Assembly (NCBI GenBank): GCA_003152015.1
Contig: PLZF01000072.1
Coordinates: 1 to 54,757 of the forward strand
DNA: 54,757 nucleotides
Origin: Acidimicrobiaceae bacterium
Lineage (GTDB): Bacteria > Actinomycetota > Acidimicrobiia > Acidimicrobiales > RAAP-2
Direction: 5' to 3'
Made by a program: the position numbers and the translations under genes. Shown here in pieces: positions 32,681 to 41,284 of the stretch (position 1 is the first letter of the stretch; every line of letters begins with the position of its first letter). The notes below the pieces were generated by a model that worked only from the letters and a program-made list of their open reading frames with translations, made no database searches and had not been told where the DNA came from.

Positions 32681-32968
32681 ACCGAGTCCTCTAGCTGGGC
32701 CAATGAACCACCCGATGGGCCGGTGCGCGAACCGCTCCGAGGATGTGATGAGTGCATCCGGCGGTGGCACGTTCGCGGCCGCTTCTCTCGACCGCCGGAA
32801 GGAGGCGGAGTTGACCTCGATGCTTGCGGCTGCCACTGTCCCTGACCAGGCATTTGGGGACGCTGAAGCCCGATACCGGTAGAGTCGAGGGTCATCGCTC
32901 GGCAACCGACCCCGTGAGGCCGTCCGGTATTGCCTTGCCTCATGCGCCTCGGCGCTTTCGGAGGTCCC

Positions 32969-33928
32969 GTGGGTTCCCTGGTTGTCGCACCCGAGCCGAT
33001 GGCCGCTTCCGACCCCGCCGACATGGCAGAACAGGCACCGGCGATGGTGCACGCGGCTCAGAAGCTGGTCACCGCCGCCATCGTGGCCGGCCCGGCGATC
33101 GCGCTTGCCATCGTCATCCCCTGGCTATGGGGGCACGCCGTCAACCTGTCCGACATCGTGATGGGACTCGTCCTCTACGTCCTCACCGGCTTTGGGATCA
33201 CTATCGGCTTCCACCGGTTGTTCACCCACAGCGGCTTCGGGCCGTGCCGGACGCTGAAGATCGCCCTCGCCATCATGGGCTCGATGGCAGTTGAGGGCTC
33301 GGTGACCAGCTGGGTGGCCACCCATCGTCGCCACCACATGTTCAGCGACCACTCCGGCGACCCCCACTCCCCCCATCGCTACGGCGATCACGGCACGGCT
33401 CTGCTGCGGGGCCTTGCCTTCTCTCACGTCGGTTGGCTGTTCGTATCGGATGCGTCGAGCGCCGCCCGCTACGCACCCGACATGCTGCGCGACCGCGACC
33501 TGCAGCGGATCGACCGCTTATTTCCGGTCCTGGCCCTGGCGTCGCTAATGATCCCCTTCGGGATCGGCTACGCACTGTCGGGGACCTTCACGGGAGCCCT
33601 CACCGCCCTGTTGTGGGCCGGCCTAGTGCGGATGGCGCTCCTCCACCACGTCACCTGGTCGGTCAACTCGCTGTGCCACACCTTCGGCCAGCGGTCGGAC
33701 GGGACGAGTGACCGCAGCACCAACCTGTGGCTGCTGGCCATCGTGTCCCTCGGTGACAACTGGCACAACATCCACCACGCCCACCCCACCTGGGCCCGCC
33801 ACGGCGCACGGCGGGGCATGGTGGACCCCTCTGCGTGGCTCATCCGTCGGTTCGAGCGCCTCGGCTGGGCGACCAAGGTCCGGTGGCCGACGGTAGGAAC
33901 TCAGGGCAGATCCCAAGACATGGGGTAA
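32969..33928 (+). CDS. Acyl-CoA/stearoyl-type fatty acid desaturase
   Basis: A 319-residue di-iron membrane desaturase that would place a cis double bond in an acyl chain. The three histidine boxes are HRLFTH (82-87), HRRHH (119-123) and HNIHH (266-270), separated by hydrophobic pairs. The GTG at 32969 follows GGAGG by 4 nt; ATGs at 32999 and 33023 are alternatives, and the conserved region starts near the latter. A partial copy of the 8.6-kb palindrome follows its stop. It lies directly beyond the TA cassette region and looks like ordinary chromosome. Confidence 0.9.
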   Translation: MGSLVVAPEPMAASDPADMAEQAPAMVHAAQKLVTAAIVAGPAIALAIVIPWLWGHAVNLSDIVMGLVLYVLTGFGITIGFHRLFTHSGFGPCRTLKIALAIMGSMAVEGSVTSWVATHRRHHMFSDHSGDPHSPHRYGDHGTALLRGLAFSHVGWLFVSDASSAARYAPDMLRDRDLQRIDRLFPVLALASLMIPFGIGYALSGTFTGALTALLWAGLVRMALLHHVTWSVNSLCHTFGQRSDGTSDRSTNLWLLAIVSLGDNWHNIHHAHPTWARHGARRGMVDPSAWLIRRFERLGWATKVRWPTVGTQGRSQDMG

Positions 33929-33929
33929 A

Positions 33930-33944
33930 TGAATCCTCAGCAAG
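33930..33944 (+). repeat. Partial copy of the 8.58-kb palindrome arm
   Basis: TGAATCCTCAGCAAG is identical to 8586-8600. Only one arm is kept here; the other has changed to ATCTGAG. Confidence 0.5.
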
Positions 33945-34129
33945 ATCTGAGTGGCCCACGTCGTTCGCAGGGCTGATCAGACCATCCGCGGGGACCTGGA
34001 GCACGCCGAGGGCACGGCAGAGCCTCCGACCGTCTGAGAATGACAGCCCCGGCGAAAACCAGCTTCTGGATCGGGGAACCTGAGACGCCGGTGCCCGCTG
34101 GGGGAGCGACGCCCACGGTCATCACGGGC

Positions 34130-34741
34130 TCAAGGTTGGAGTCGCTCGACCTTCCAGCCGGCTCGATCCGGCGTGTAGCGGAGTCGGTCGTGGAGGCGGT
34201 CCTCCCGGTTCTGCCAGAATTCGAATACCTGAGGCTGTACTCGCAACCCCCCCCACCACGGCGGGCGGGTCACCTGGTGTCCGACGAATTGGGACTCGAT
34301 ACGCTGCACCTGGAGATCCAGCGCCTCCCGGCTGTCGATGATCTGGCTCTGATGTGATGCGTAGGCCCCGACCCGGCCACCCGCCGGCCGGGTCAGAAAA
34401 TACGCGTCGGATTCCTTGTCGGAGATGCGATTGACGGGACCTTCGATCCGAACCTGGCGCCCCAATGGCTCCCAGTAGAAAAGGAGGGACGCGTGAGGAT
34501 TCTCGGTGAGCTCGTGGCCCTTGCGGCTTTCGAAGTGGGTGTGGAAGACGAAACCGTCCTCATCCCACGCCTTCATCAGCACCATGCGCACTGATGGACG
34601 GGCCTGGAGGTCGGCCGACGCCACGGCCATGGCTTCGGGGCTCGGCACGACGGCCGCGGCGTCCCTGAACCATCTGCCGAACTGGACGAAAGGATCAGAG
34701 TCAGCGCCTTCTTCGAGGAGTGCTTTCCACTGCGGAGTCAT
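34130..34741 (-). CDS. pdxH: Pyridoxamine 5'-phosphate oxidase
   Basis: A 203-residue PdxH. It oxidises pyridoxamine/pyridoxine 5'-phosphate to PLP using FMN. ARPSVRMVLMKAWDEDGFVF is the FMN-binding start, FESRKGHELTENPHASLLFY and WEPLGRQVRIEGPVNRIS follow, and the C-terminal dimerisation region reads PPWWGGLRVQPQVFEFWQNR then EDRLHDR. Usually this reads 'PPxWGGYR'; Leu replaces Tyr. No operon partner; it diverges from the DUF169 gene. Confidence 0.93.
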   Translation of the reverse strand: MTPQWKALLEEGADSDPFVQFGRWFRDAAAVVPSPEAMAVASADLQARPSVRMVLMKAWDEDGFVFHTHFESRKGHELTENPHASLLFYWEPLGRQVRIEGPVNRISDKESDAYFLTRPAGGRVGAYASHQSQIIDSREALDLQVQRIESQFVGHQVTRPPWWGGLRVQPQVFEFWQNREDRLHDRLRYTPDRAGWKVERLQP

Positions 34742-34882
34742 ACCCTGACGTTAGTGACGTTCTGACTGAGGACTCGAGGTCGACCGCTCCGGGCTCCTGG
34801 TGCGTGATACCCACGGTTGTCTCGAGTAGGTGCTGACTGACGTGTTCGGTTTTTCCCAGCCGTTGGCTTCAGTAATACTGGG

Positions 34883-35617
34883 ATGATGCCGACCCTTGAC
34901 CACTGGTCCGAATCTGCCGACGCCATCACTTCGGCGCTCAACCTCACGACGCCTCCGATTGCCATCACCTTCTCGGATTCGTCCCCAGGCGGAGTCAAGC
35001 CTTACGACGCCCCGATGCCGGAAGCGACTCCGGATGGCCGGACCGGTAGTGTGCCGGCGGGGTGCGTGTTTTGGACCAAAGCCGTCGACCGGACCTTCAC
35101 CACGGTGGCTGCTGACCACGGGAATTGCAGTGTGGGGAGTCTCACCCACGGATTTGCCACCCTCGAAGAAGTGGCCGGTCGCTCAGACGTGGCCACGCTG
35201 CTCGAGTCGGGTTGGGTGACCATGGACATGGTTCCCGGCATCCCGGTGGTGACCGAACGTCCGGAAACCGTGACCTATGGCCCGCTCGCCGACACGCCGG
35301 TCGATCCCGACGTGGTCATGATCCGGGTCAACGGCAAGCAACTGATGGTGCTCTCCGATGCTCTTCCGGACCTTCGCATCGACGGCAAACCCCAGTGCCA
35401 TATCGTGGCCGTGGCCAAGGAGCAAGGTGAAGTAGCAGTCAGCGTGGGTTGCATGTTGAGCCGCACTCGCACCAATATGCCCCGGACGGAGATGACGTGT
35501 GCCATCCCCGCCAACCGGCTCCAGGACGTAATCGACCGGGTCGAGGCGACCGCGGCGATCGACGGCATGGTGGCCGCCTACGCAGCCGAGGATGCGCGCC
35601 GATTTCTGCCGGTCTGA
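34883..35617 (+). CDS. DUF169 protein
   Basis: A 244-residue DUF169-family protein. TTPPIAITFSDSSPGGVKPY near the start, GCVFWTKAVDRTFTTVAADH and NCSVGSLTHGFATLEE with a conserved Cys, and VSVGCMLSRTRTNMPRTEMT near the end define the family. Its biochemical role is unknown; members often occur beside Fe-S or anaerobic-type enzymes. It converges with the NfuA-like gene, separated by 3 bp. Confidence 0.82.
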   Translation: MMPTLDHWSESADAITSALNLTTPPIAITFSDSSPGGVKPYDAPMPEATPDGRTGSVPAGCVFWTKAVDRTFTTVAADHGNCSVGSLTHGFATLEEVAGRSDVATLLESGWVTMDMVPGIPVVTERPETVTYGPLADTPVDPDVVMIRVNGKQLMVLSDALPDLRIDGKPQCHIVAVAKEQGEVAVSVGCMLSRTRTNMPRTEMTCAIPANRLQDVIDRVEATAAIDGMVAAYAAEDARRFLPV

Positions 35618-35620
35618 GAG

Positions 35621-36271
35621 TTACTTTTTGGCGGCCTCGTAGTACGGGTTGGTACCCGAGGCGTGGTCGGTCACATCGACCACCCGGGTGATTTCGGGTA
35701 CCGAGTCTCGCAAGGCCACTTCGATTCCCTGGCTCAGGGTCACCGCCGCCATCCCGCATCCCGCGCAACCTCCACTCAAGCGGAGATAGGCAGCATCATC
35801 CTCGACCGCCACCAGGTCGGCGCGCCCACCATGCGCGGCAATGGACGGGTTGATCTGTGCCTCCAGCACCTGGAGGACCCTCTGTGCCACGTCCCCACTG
35901 AGATCGACCGGGGGTCCGGCCATGGCTGGGCTCCCCATGGTCGGAGGCTGGTTGGGATTGACGATCACCATCCCCGTCTCGCCGCCGTCACTGTTGACGT
36001 CGAGGACCGCCCCCTTCATGTTGGGGATGCTTTCGGCCGGTATCACGATCTTCAGATCGTCCTGCTCATCGCTCCAATCGCCCGGTTGGGCATCGGCGAT
36101 CGGTTGGAAATACATGTCGTAGGTGTAGGCATTCCCGTTCGACCCCGTCACCTCGACCCAGAGGGCAAGCGACTCCTGGTCATCTTCGCTGGCCCGCAGC
36201 TCAGACACCATGGCTACGGCTGCGTCGGTCGCTCGCAGAACTGTCAAATTGTCGGAATCGACGTCATTCAT
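35621..36271 (-). CDS. NfuA/NifU-like Fe-S cluster carrier
   Basis: A 216-residue protein with an N-terminal degenerate A-type domain (residues ~1-110) and a C-terminal NifU domain (VLEAQINPSIAAHGGRADLV, then LSGGCAGCGMAAVTLSQGIE). Cys169 and Cys172 form the CxxC that would hold a cluster between two monomers and hand it to target enzymes. It diverges from the ATP-grasp/radical SAM operon with a 46-bp gap, so both may share a control region. The radical SAM protein next door needs a 4Fe-4S cluster. Confidence 0.88.
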   Translation of the reverse strand: MNDVDSDNLTVLRATDAAVAMVSELRASEDDQESLALWVEVTGSNGNAYTYDMYFQPIADAQPGDWSDEQDDLKIVIPAESIPNMKGAVLDVNSDGGETGMVIVNPNQPPTMGSPAMAGPPVDLSGDVAQRVLQVLEAQINPSIAAHGGRADLVAVEDDAAYLRLSGGCAGCGMAAVTLSQGIEVALRDSVPEITRVVDVTDHASGTNPYYEAAKK

Positions 36272-36317
36272 GATGGCTTCGCCTCGGTACTCGCTCGGTT
36301 ACGTGCATCATAGGGCG

Positions 36318-37559
36318 ATGCCACGGATTCTCTTGTTGTTACCCACTGCCACCTATCGGGCCACCGACTTCATGGCCGCGGCGGCCGTCCTGGGAGTCGA
36401 TGTGGTGGTCGGGTCCGAACACCGTCAGGCCATGGCACGGTCCATGGGAGATCGGGCGGTGGTCGTACCCATGGGGTCACCTGACGCCGCGGTGGAGGCC
36501 ATCGTGGCGCTCCACCATCGGACGCCGCTCGATGGCGTCCTGGCTGTCGATGACCAGGGCATTGTGGTCGCATCCCGAGCCGCCGAGCGTCTGGGCTTCC
36601 CGCACAATCCACCCGACGCAGTGGCTGCCACCAGGGACAAAGTCGTCATGCGAGAGCGCCTGGGCGCTGCTTCGGTCCCTCAACCCTCCTATCGGATAGT
36701 TCCCGCCGGAGCCGATGAGGCGCTGGCGTGCGCTGACATCGGGTACCCCTGCGTGATGAAGCCGGCATCTCGATCAGCCAGCCAGGGCGTGATCCGTGTC
36801 GACGACGACGCCCAGGCCGGGGCGGCTGCTGCCCGGATTCGGGCCATCCTCGGGGACTGCCCGGAGCCGGTGGTTGTCGAGCGTTTCGTGCCCGGAGCCG
36901 AAGTGGCGGTCGAAGGGCTGCTCGTCAACGGGAAATTGGAGGTCCTGGCCGTGTTCGATAAGCCCGACCCCTTGGATGGTCCGTTCTTCGAAGAGACCAT
37001 CTATGTCACGCCGTCGAGGCAGGCAGCCTCCATCCTCGCCAATGTGGAGACAATCACTGCCCGAGCTACCGAGGCGATGGGATTGCGGGAAGGACCGTTG
37101 CACGCTGAACTGCGTATCGGTGCCACGGGCGTGGTGACGATCCTGGAATTGGCTGCCCGGTCGATCGGTGGTCTTTGTTCGCGCTCCCTCCGGTTCGGGG
37201 TCGGGGTGAGCCTTGAGGAGGTCATCATCCGCCACGCCCTCGGCATGAGTTTGGATGGCCTCACCCGTGAGGCCCGGGCGGCGGGAGTGATGATGCTCCC
37301 GATCCGATCGGCCGGGGTGCTGGTGGAGGTAAGGGGTCTGGAACGAGCCCGGGCCGTCGAAGGCGTTGCCGGTGTCGAGATCTCCATCCCCTTGGGACGG
37401 GACGTGGTCCCGCTTCCGGAAGGCGACCGTTATCTCGGATTCATCTTTGCCCGCGGGGAAACGGCTCATGAGGTCGAGGAAGCCTTGCGCCGAGCTGAGT
37501 CCTGTCTCGAGGTCGAGCTCCGCGGTGCCCCGCACGATCGGCCTGTCCGGCACCATTAA
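36318..37559 (+). CDS. ATP-grasp ligase
   Basis: A 413-residue ATP-grasp enzyme. An N-terminal Rossmann-like domain (PRILLLLPTATYRATDFMAA) is followed by the ATP-grasp core: VAATRDKVVMRERLGAASVP, YPCVMKPASRSASQGVIRV, PVVVERFVPGAEVAVEGLLV and HAELRIGATGVVTILELAAR with the metal-binding Glu/Asn region (Asn replaced here by Leu-Ala). It would join a carboxylate to an amine or thiol using ATP. The ATG at 36318 starts the conserved strand. Ten bases separate it from the radical SAM gene, so they form an operon. Substrate unknown. Confidence 0.85.
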   Translation: MPRILLLLPTATYRATDFMAAAAVLGVDVVVGSEHRQAMARSMGDRAVVVPMGSPDAAVEAIVALHHRTPLDGVLAVDDQGIVVASRAAERLGFPHNPPDAVAATRDKVVMRERLGAASVPQPSYRIVPAGADEALACADIGYPCVMKPASRSASQGVIRVDDDAQAGAAAARIRAILGDCPEPVVVERFVPGAEVAVEGLLVNGKLEVLAVFDKPDPLDGPFFEETIYVTPSRQAASILANVETITARATEAMGLREGPLHAELRIGATGVVTILELAARSIGGLCSRSLRFGVGVSLEEVIIRHALGMSLDGLTREARAAGVMMLPIRSAGVLVEVRGLERARAVEGVAGVEISIPLGRDVVPLPEGDRYLGFIFARGETAHEVEEALRRAESCLEVELRGAPHDRPVRHH

Positions 37560-37569
37560 CCTCGCTTTC

Positions 37570-38946
37570 GTGCGAGTGCTTCTGGTTTCCACCTATGAGC
37601 TGGGCAACCAGCCGCTGGGGTTGTCCAAGCCGATGGCGGCGTTGGAGGCGGTCGGCCACCAGGTCCGTTGTGTGGATGTGGCGGTTGACCCGATTGACGT
37701 GGCCGATTTCGATTGGGCTGACCGTGTGGCGTTTTCGGTGCCGATGCACACGGCCATGCGGTTGGCGCTGCAGGTGGCCGAGTCGGTCCGGGCCCGGCGG
37801 CCCGATCTTCCGCTGTGCTTTTACGGTCTGTATGCCACGGTGAGCCGTGATCTCACCGTCACATCGCCGGCTGACGCGGTGATCGCCGGCGAATATGAAG
37901 CCGGTTTGGTGGCCTGGGTGGGCGGAGTCGATCCAGGCCGTGCCATCCAACTGGCCCGTGGTCCCGCGCTCCTTCCCGCCCGGAGCATGTTGCCCACCCT
38001 TGACCGGTATACCCGGTTGGCAGTTGGTGGTGAGGAACGGTTGGTTGGTTCCGTCGAGGCCAGCCGGGGTTGTTCCCATCGGTGCCGGCACTGTCCGGTG
38101 CCCGTCGTCTATGACGGTCGCGTGCGGCCGGTGGACGAGGCCACGGTGGTGGCCGACGTTGATCAGTTGGTGGTCGCCGGCGCTCGTCACCTGACGTTTG
38201 CGGATCCCGACTTCCTCAACACCCCACTCCACTCCCGCCGGGTGATTGCCGCCATCCACACCCGCCACCCCGGGCTTACCTTCGACTGCACGGTCAAGGT
38301 GGAACACGTCCTGCGTCACCCCGACATCTGGTCCGAGTTGGCCGAAGCCGACTGCCTGTTCATTGTCTCTGCATTCGAGTCGGTGGACGACGTGATTCTC
38401 GAGCACCTCGATAAGGGCCACACGGTGGCCGAGGCGTCCGAGGCGGTCATCCTGTTGCGCCGACACGATATCGAGGTGCGGCCATCGTGGTTGCCGTTCA
38501 CTCCGTGGACAACCATCGACGGCCTGGTTGACCTCCTCGATTTTGTGATTGTCCACGACCTGGTTCCCAACGTGGATCCGGTGCAGTACACGGTGCGCTT
38601 ACTGTTACCCGAAAAGTCGCTGTTACTGGACCGACCGGAGATGACACCACATCTCGGTCCCTACGACGCGGCTCGGCTGGGTTGGACGTGGTCACATCCC
38701 GATGGCGAAGTCGACCAATTGCAACAGGACCTGGCCGCCCTGGTCGAAGCTCGCGTCGACCAACCCGCGGATCTAACGTTTGCGGAAATCGACGCACTGA
38801 TCCGTAGCCAGGCGACGACTGCCCGACCTCGTCCCGTGACCGGGTCAGTCTCGAGTGGGCCACCCGGGCAGCGAGCCAGGCTTACCGAGTCGTGGTTCTG
38901 CTGCAGCGAACCCACCGAGGCTCAGTTGGCGCCCCTGACCCGATGA
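37570..38946 (+). CDS. B12-binding-like radical SAM protein with Cys-Cys-Ser-Glu-Pro tail
   Basis: A 458-residue protein. The N-terminus (VRVLLVSTYELGNQPLGLSK) is a B12-binding-like Rossmann domain without the DxHxxG cobalamin motif. The radical SAM site is GCSHRCRHC (Cys168, Cys172, Cys175). The C-terminus ends ESWFCCSEPTEAQLAPLTR; CCSEP (Cys444-Cys445) corresponds to a tail that I recall as 'CUAEP/CCAEP' in a named radical SAM family, where U is selenocysteine in some members. The reaction is unknown. It begins at a GTG 10 nt after the ATP-grasp stop. Confidence 0.87.
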   Translation: MRVLLVSTYELGNQPLGLSKPMAALEAVGHQVRCVDVAVDPIDVADFDWADRVAFSVPMHTAMRLALQVAESVRARRPDLPLCFYGLYATVSRDLTVTSPADAVIAGEYEAGLVAWVGGVDPGRAIQLARGPALLPARSMLPTLDRYTRLAVGGEERLVGSVEASRGCSHRCRHCPVPVVYDGRVRPVDEATVVADVDQLVVAGARHLTFADPDFLNTPLHSRRVIAAIHTRHPGLTFDCTVKVEHVLRHPDIWSELAEADCLFIVSAFESVDDVILEHLDKGHTVAEASEAVILLRRHDIEVRPSWLPFTPWTTIDGLVDLLDFVIVHDLVPNVDPVQYTVRLLLPEKSLLLDRPEMTPHLGPYDAARLGWTWSHPDGEVDQLQQDLAALVEARVDQPADLTFAEIDALIRSQATTARPRPVTGSVSSGPPGQRARLTESWFCCSEPTEAQLAPLTR

Positions 38947-38977
38947 GTCGGGGCACCTCGAGGTGATCGACCGGGGT

Positions 38978-41284
38978 TCAGTCGGTTTCGAGTTCCGCTC
39001 TGAGCCTGCGGGCGGCCGCCACCATGTGCTCGAGAGCGGTGACGACCTGATCGTACTGACGGGTCTTCAGGCCACAGTCGGGGTTGACCCACACCCGATC
39101 GCTTCCGAGTGCGTCAACGGCGCGACGAAGGAGCACCTCGATCGAGGCGATGGTGGGAATCCCGGGGGTGTGCACGTCATAGACACCCGGTCCCACCCCA
39201 CCCTGATAATCGGCGGCTTTGAGGTCTGCCGCCAACGCCATACCTGAGCGGGCCGCCTCCAACGACACCACATCGATGTCGAGTTCACCCAGCGCGTCCA
39301 TGATGTCACCAAGCTGGGCATAACACATGTGGGTGTGCACCTGAGTTTCAGAATTCGCCGGCTCCGTCACCACCCGGAATGCTCGCGTGGCCCAGGCCAG
39401 ATAGTCGGCGCGCTCGGCGGTCCGCAAGGGAAGACCTTCGCGTAATCCGGGCTCGTCCACCTGAATGATGGCGATACCGGCTGACTGCAGGTCGACGAGT
39501 TCGTCGCGGATTGCCAATGCCAGTTGTACGGCGGTCTCCGACTCGGTCTGGTCGTCACGCACAAAGGACCATCGCAGCATGGTGACAGGTCCGGTCAGCA
39601 TTCCCTTCACCGGTTTCGAGGTTCGGGACTGGGCGTAACGAGCCCACTCCACGGTCATCGCACGGGGTCGGGATACGTCGCCGACCAGGACTGGAGGTCG
39701 GACGCACCGCGAGCCGTACGACTGGACCCATCCTTCGACCGGCAACACGAAACCAGCCAGTTGATCGGCAAAATAGCGGACCATGTCATCGCGCTCGGGC
39801 TCTCCATGGACGAGGACGTCCAGCCCGACCTCCTCCTGGATGCGTACGACCCGATCGACCTCTGCGCACAGTGATGCGTGGTAGGCGACATCGTCGATGT
39901 GGTTGGTCCGCCACGCGGCTCGGGCGGAGCGCAACTCCGCGGTTTGGGGAAATGATCCGATGGTGGTCGTCGGCAGTGGGGGCAGCGAGAGGCGAACCTG
40001 CTGGGCGGCGGCTCGCACCTCAGAGCGGGTCGATCGCCGGGGGTCGGAGTTTCCGAACCCGGCAACCCGTTGGCGGACGGCGTCATCGACGACACGAGGG
40101 GAGCGCCACCTGGCTTCGCGGGCCATCCGGTTGGTGTCGAGCTCTTCGGCTACCGCCTCCCGGCCCAGTCCGAACCCCCTGGCCAAGGTGGCCAGCTCCG
40201 CTAGTTTTTCTTCGGCGAAGGCCAACCAGGGGAGTACCTCGTCGGAAAGGTTGCTCTCGGCTCGGAGGCTCACCGGTACGTGCATCAGTGAGCACGAGGT
40301 GGATACCACCACTTCGGCGGCAACGTCCGCCAGCTGATCGAGCAAGGCGAGGGAGGCATCGAGATCATTGGCCCATACATTGCGTCCATCGACCACGCCG
40401 GCCATCAGGACTTTGTGGCCCAAACCACCGGCGGACTGCAGGAGGCCGAGCTGTTCCGCGCCCCGGCAGAAGTCGAGGCCCACACCTTCGACCGGGAGAT
40501 CGGCCAGAATCGGGAGGGCGGAACCAACGCTGCCGAAGTAAGTGGAGACCACCATGCTCGGTCGGTCGCTGCGTTCGGCCAAACGTCGATAGGCGTTCCG
40601 CAGAGCCTGGACCTCCTTTACATCCCGATCCTCGACCAGCACCGGTTCGTCGAGCCGCACCCAAGGCACACCTTCACGGTGGAGTTCGGCTAACACCTGG
40701 CCGTAGGCGTCGACGAGAGGGTCGAGCCGACCCAGGGCATCGCGGTGGGATGACCCAGTGCTCCGAAGGAGCAACGTGAGGGGACCGACCAGGACAGGGG
40801 TAGTGACGATACCGAGGGCGGCAGCCTCGGTGTGTTCACTGCGTAGTTTTGACGTGTCGGGTACAAACGGAGTGGAAGCTTCGATTTCGGGCACAAGGTG
40901 GTGGTAGTTGGTGTCAAACCACTTGGTCAGTTCGAAAGGTGCAGCCGACTGTCCGTCGATCTCCCCGCCTCGGGCCATGGCAAAGTAGCGATCCAGGTCG
41001 ATGGGCCCAGTCTCGGGTCGGAAGCGTTCCGGAATGGCCCCGACCATCACGGCGGCATCGAGCACGTGGTCATAGAGGGAGAAGTCGTTCGACGGCACGA
41101 AGTCGATCTCGGCATCGGCCATCGCCTTCCAGTTGAGTTGCCGGATCTCCGCCGCCGTACGTTGCAGTTCCTCCGCCGGGATCCGCCCGGCCCAGAAGCG
41201 CTCGAGTGCCTGCTTCAGTGATCGACCCACGCCGATCCGGGGCATTCCGTGCACCGCGGTCCTCGCCACACTCACGGTCGTCAC
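38978..41284 (-). CDS. metE: Cobalamin-independent methionine synthase
   Basis: A 768-residue MetE, near the usual length. It transfers a methyl group from methyltetrahydrofolate polyglutamate to homocysteine. The N-terminal folate half and the C-terminal catalytic half are both present. Zinc ligands fall in HTHMCY (His, Cys), the Glu of VSLEAAR and NPDCGLKTR (Cys); the homocysteine region is PTTTIGSFPQT. The GTG at 41284 overlaps the alkA stop as GTGA, an unusual coupling. No S-adenosylmethionine or cobalamin riboswitch is seen upstream. Confidence 0.95.
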   Translation of the reverse strand: MTTVSVARTAVHGMPRIGVGRSLKQALERFWAGRIPAEELQRTAAEIRQLNWKAMADAEIDFVPSNDFSLYDHVLDAAVMVGAIPERFRPETGPIDLDRYFAMARGGEIDGQSAAPFELTKWFDTNYHHLVPEIEASTPFVPDTSKLRSEHTEAAALGIVTTPVLVGPLTLLLRSTGSSHRDALGRLDPLVDAYGQVLAELHREGVPWVRLDEPVLVEDRDVKEVQALRNAYRRLAERSDRPSMVVSTYFGSVGSALPILADLPVEGVGLDFCRGAEQLGLLQSAGGLGHKVLMAGVVDGRNVWANDLDASLALLDQLADVAAEVVVSTSCSLMHVPVSLRAESNLSDEVLPWLAFAEEKLAELATLARGFGLGREAVAEELDTNRMAREARWRSPRVVDDAVRQRVAGFGNSDPRRSTRSEVRAAAQQVRLSLPPLPTTTIGSFPQTAELRSARAAWRTNHIDDVAYHASLCAEVDRVVRIQEEVGLDVLVHGEPERDDMVRYFADQLAGFVLPVEGWVQSYGSRCVRPPVLVGDVSRPRAMTVEWARYAQSRTSKPVKGMLTGPVTMLRWSFVRDDQTESETAVQLALAIRDELVDLQSAGIAIIQVDEPGLREGLPLRTAERADYLAWATRAFRVVTEPANSETQVHTHMCYAQLGDIMDALGELDIDVVSLEAARSGMALAADLKAADYQGGVGPGVYDVHTPGIPTIASIEVLLRRAVDALGSDRVWVNPDCGLKTRQYDQVVTALEHMVAAARRLRAELETD

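Noticed and set aside
32747-32882. A 44-codon plus-strand frame before the desaturase
   Set aside because: No recognised family and no clear ribosome-binding site; too short to call.
37570-38946. Selenocysteine in the radical SAM tail
   Set aside because: Both tail positions are encoded as Cys (TGC TGC) and the stop comes later; there is no in-frame TGA to recode.
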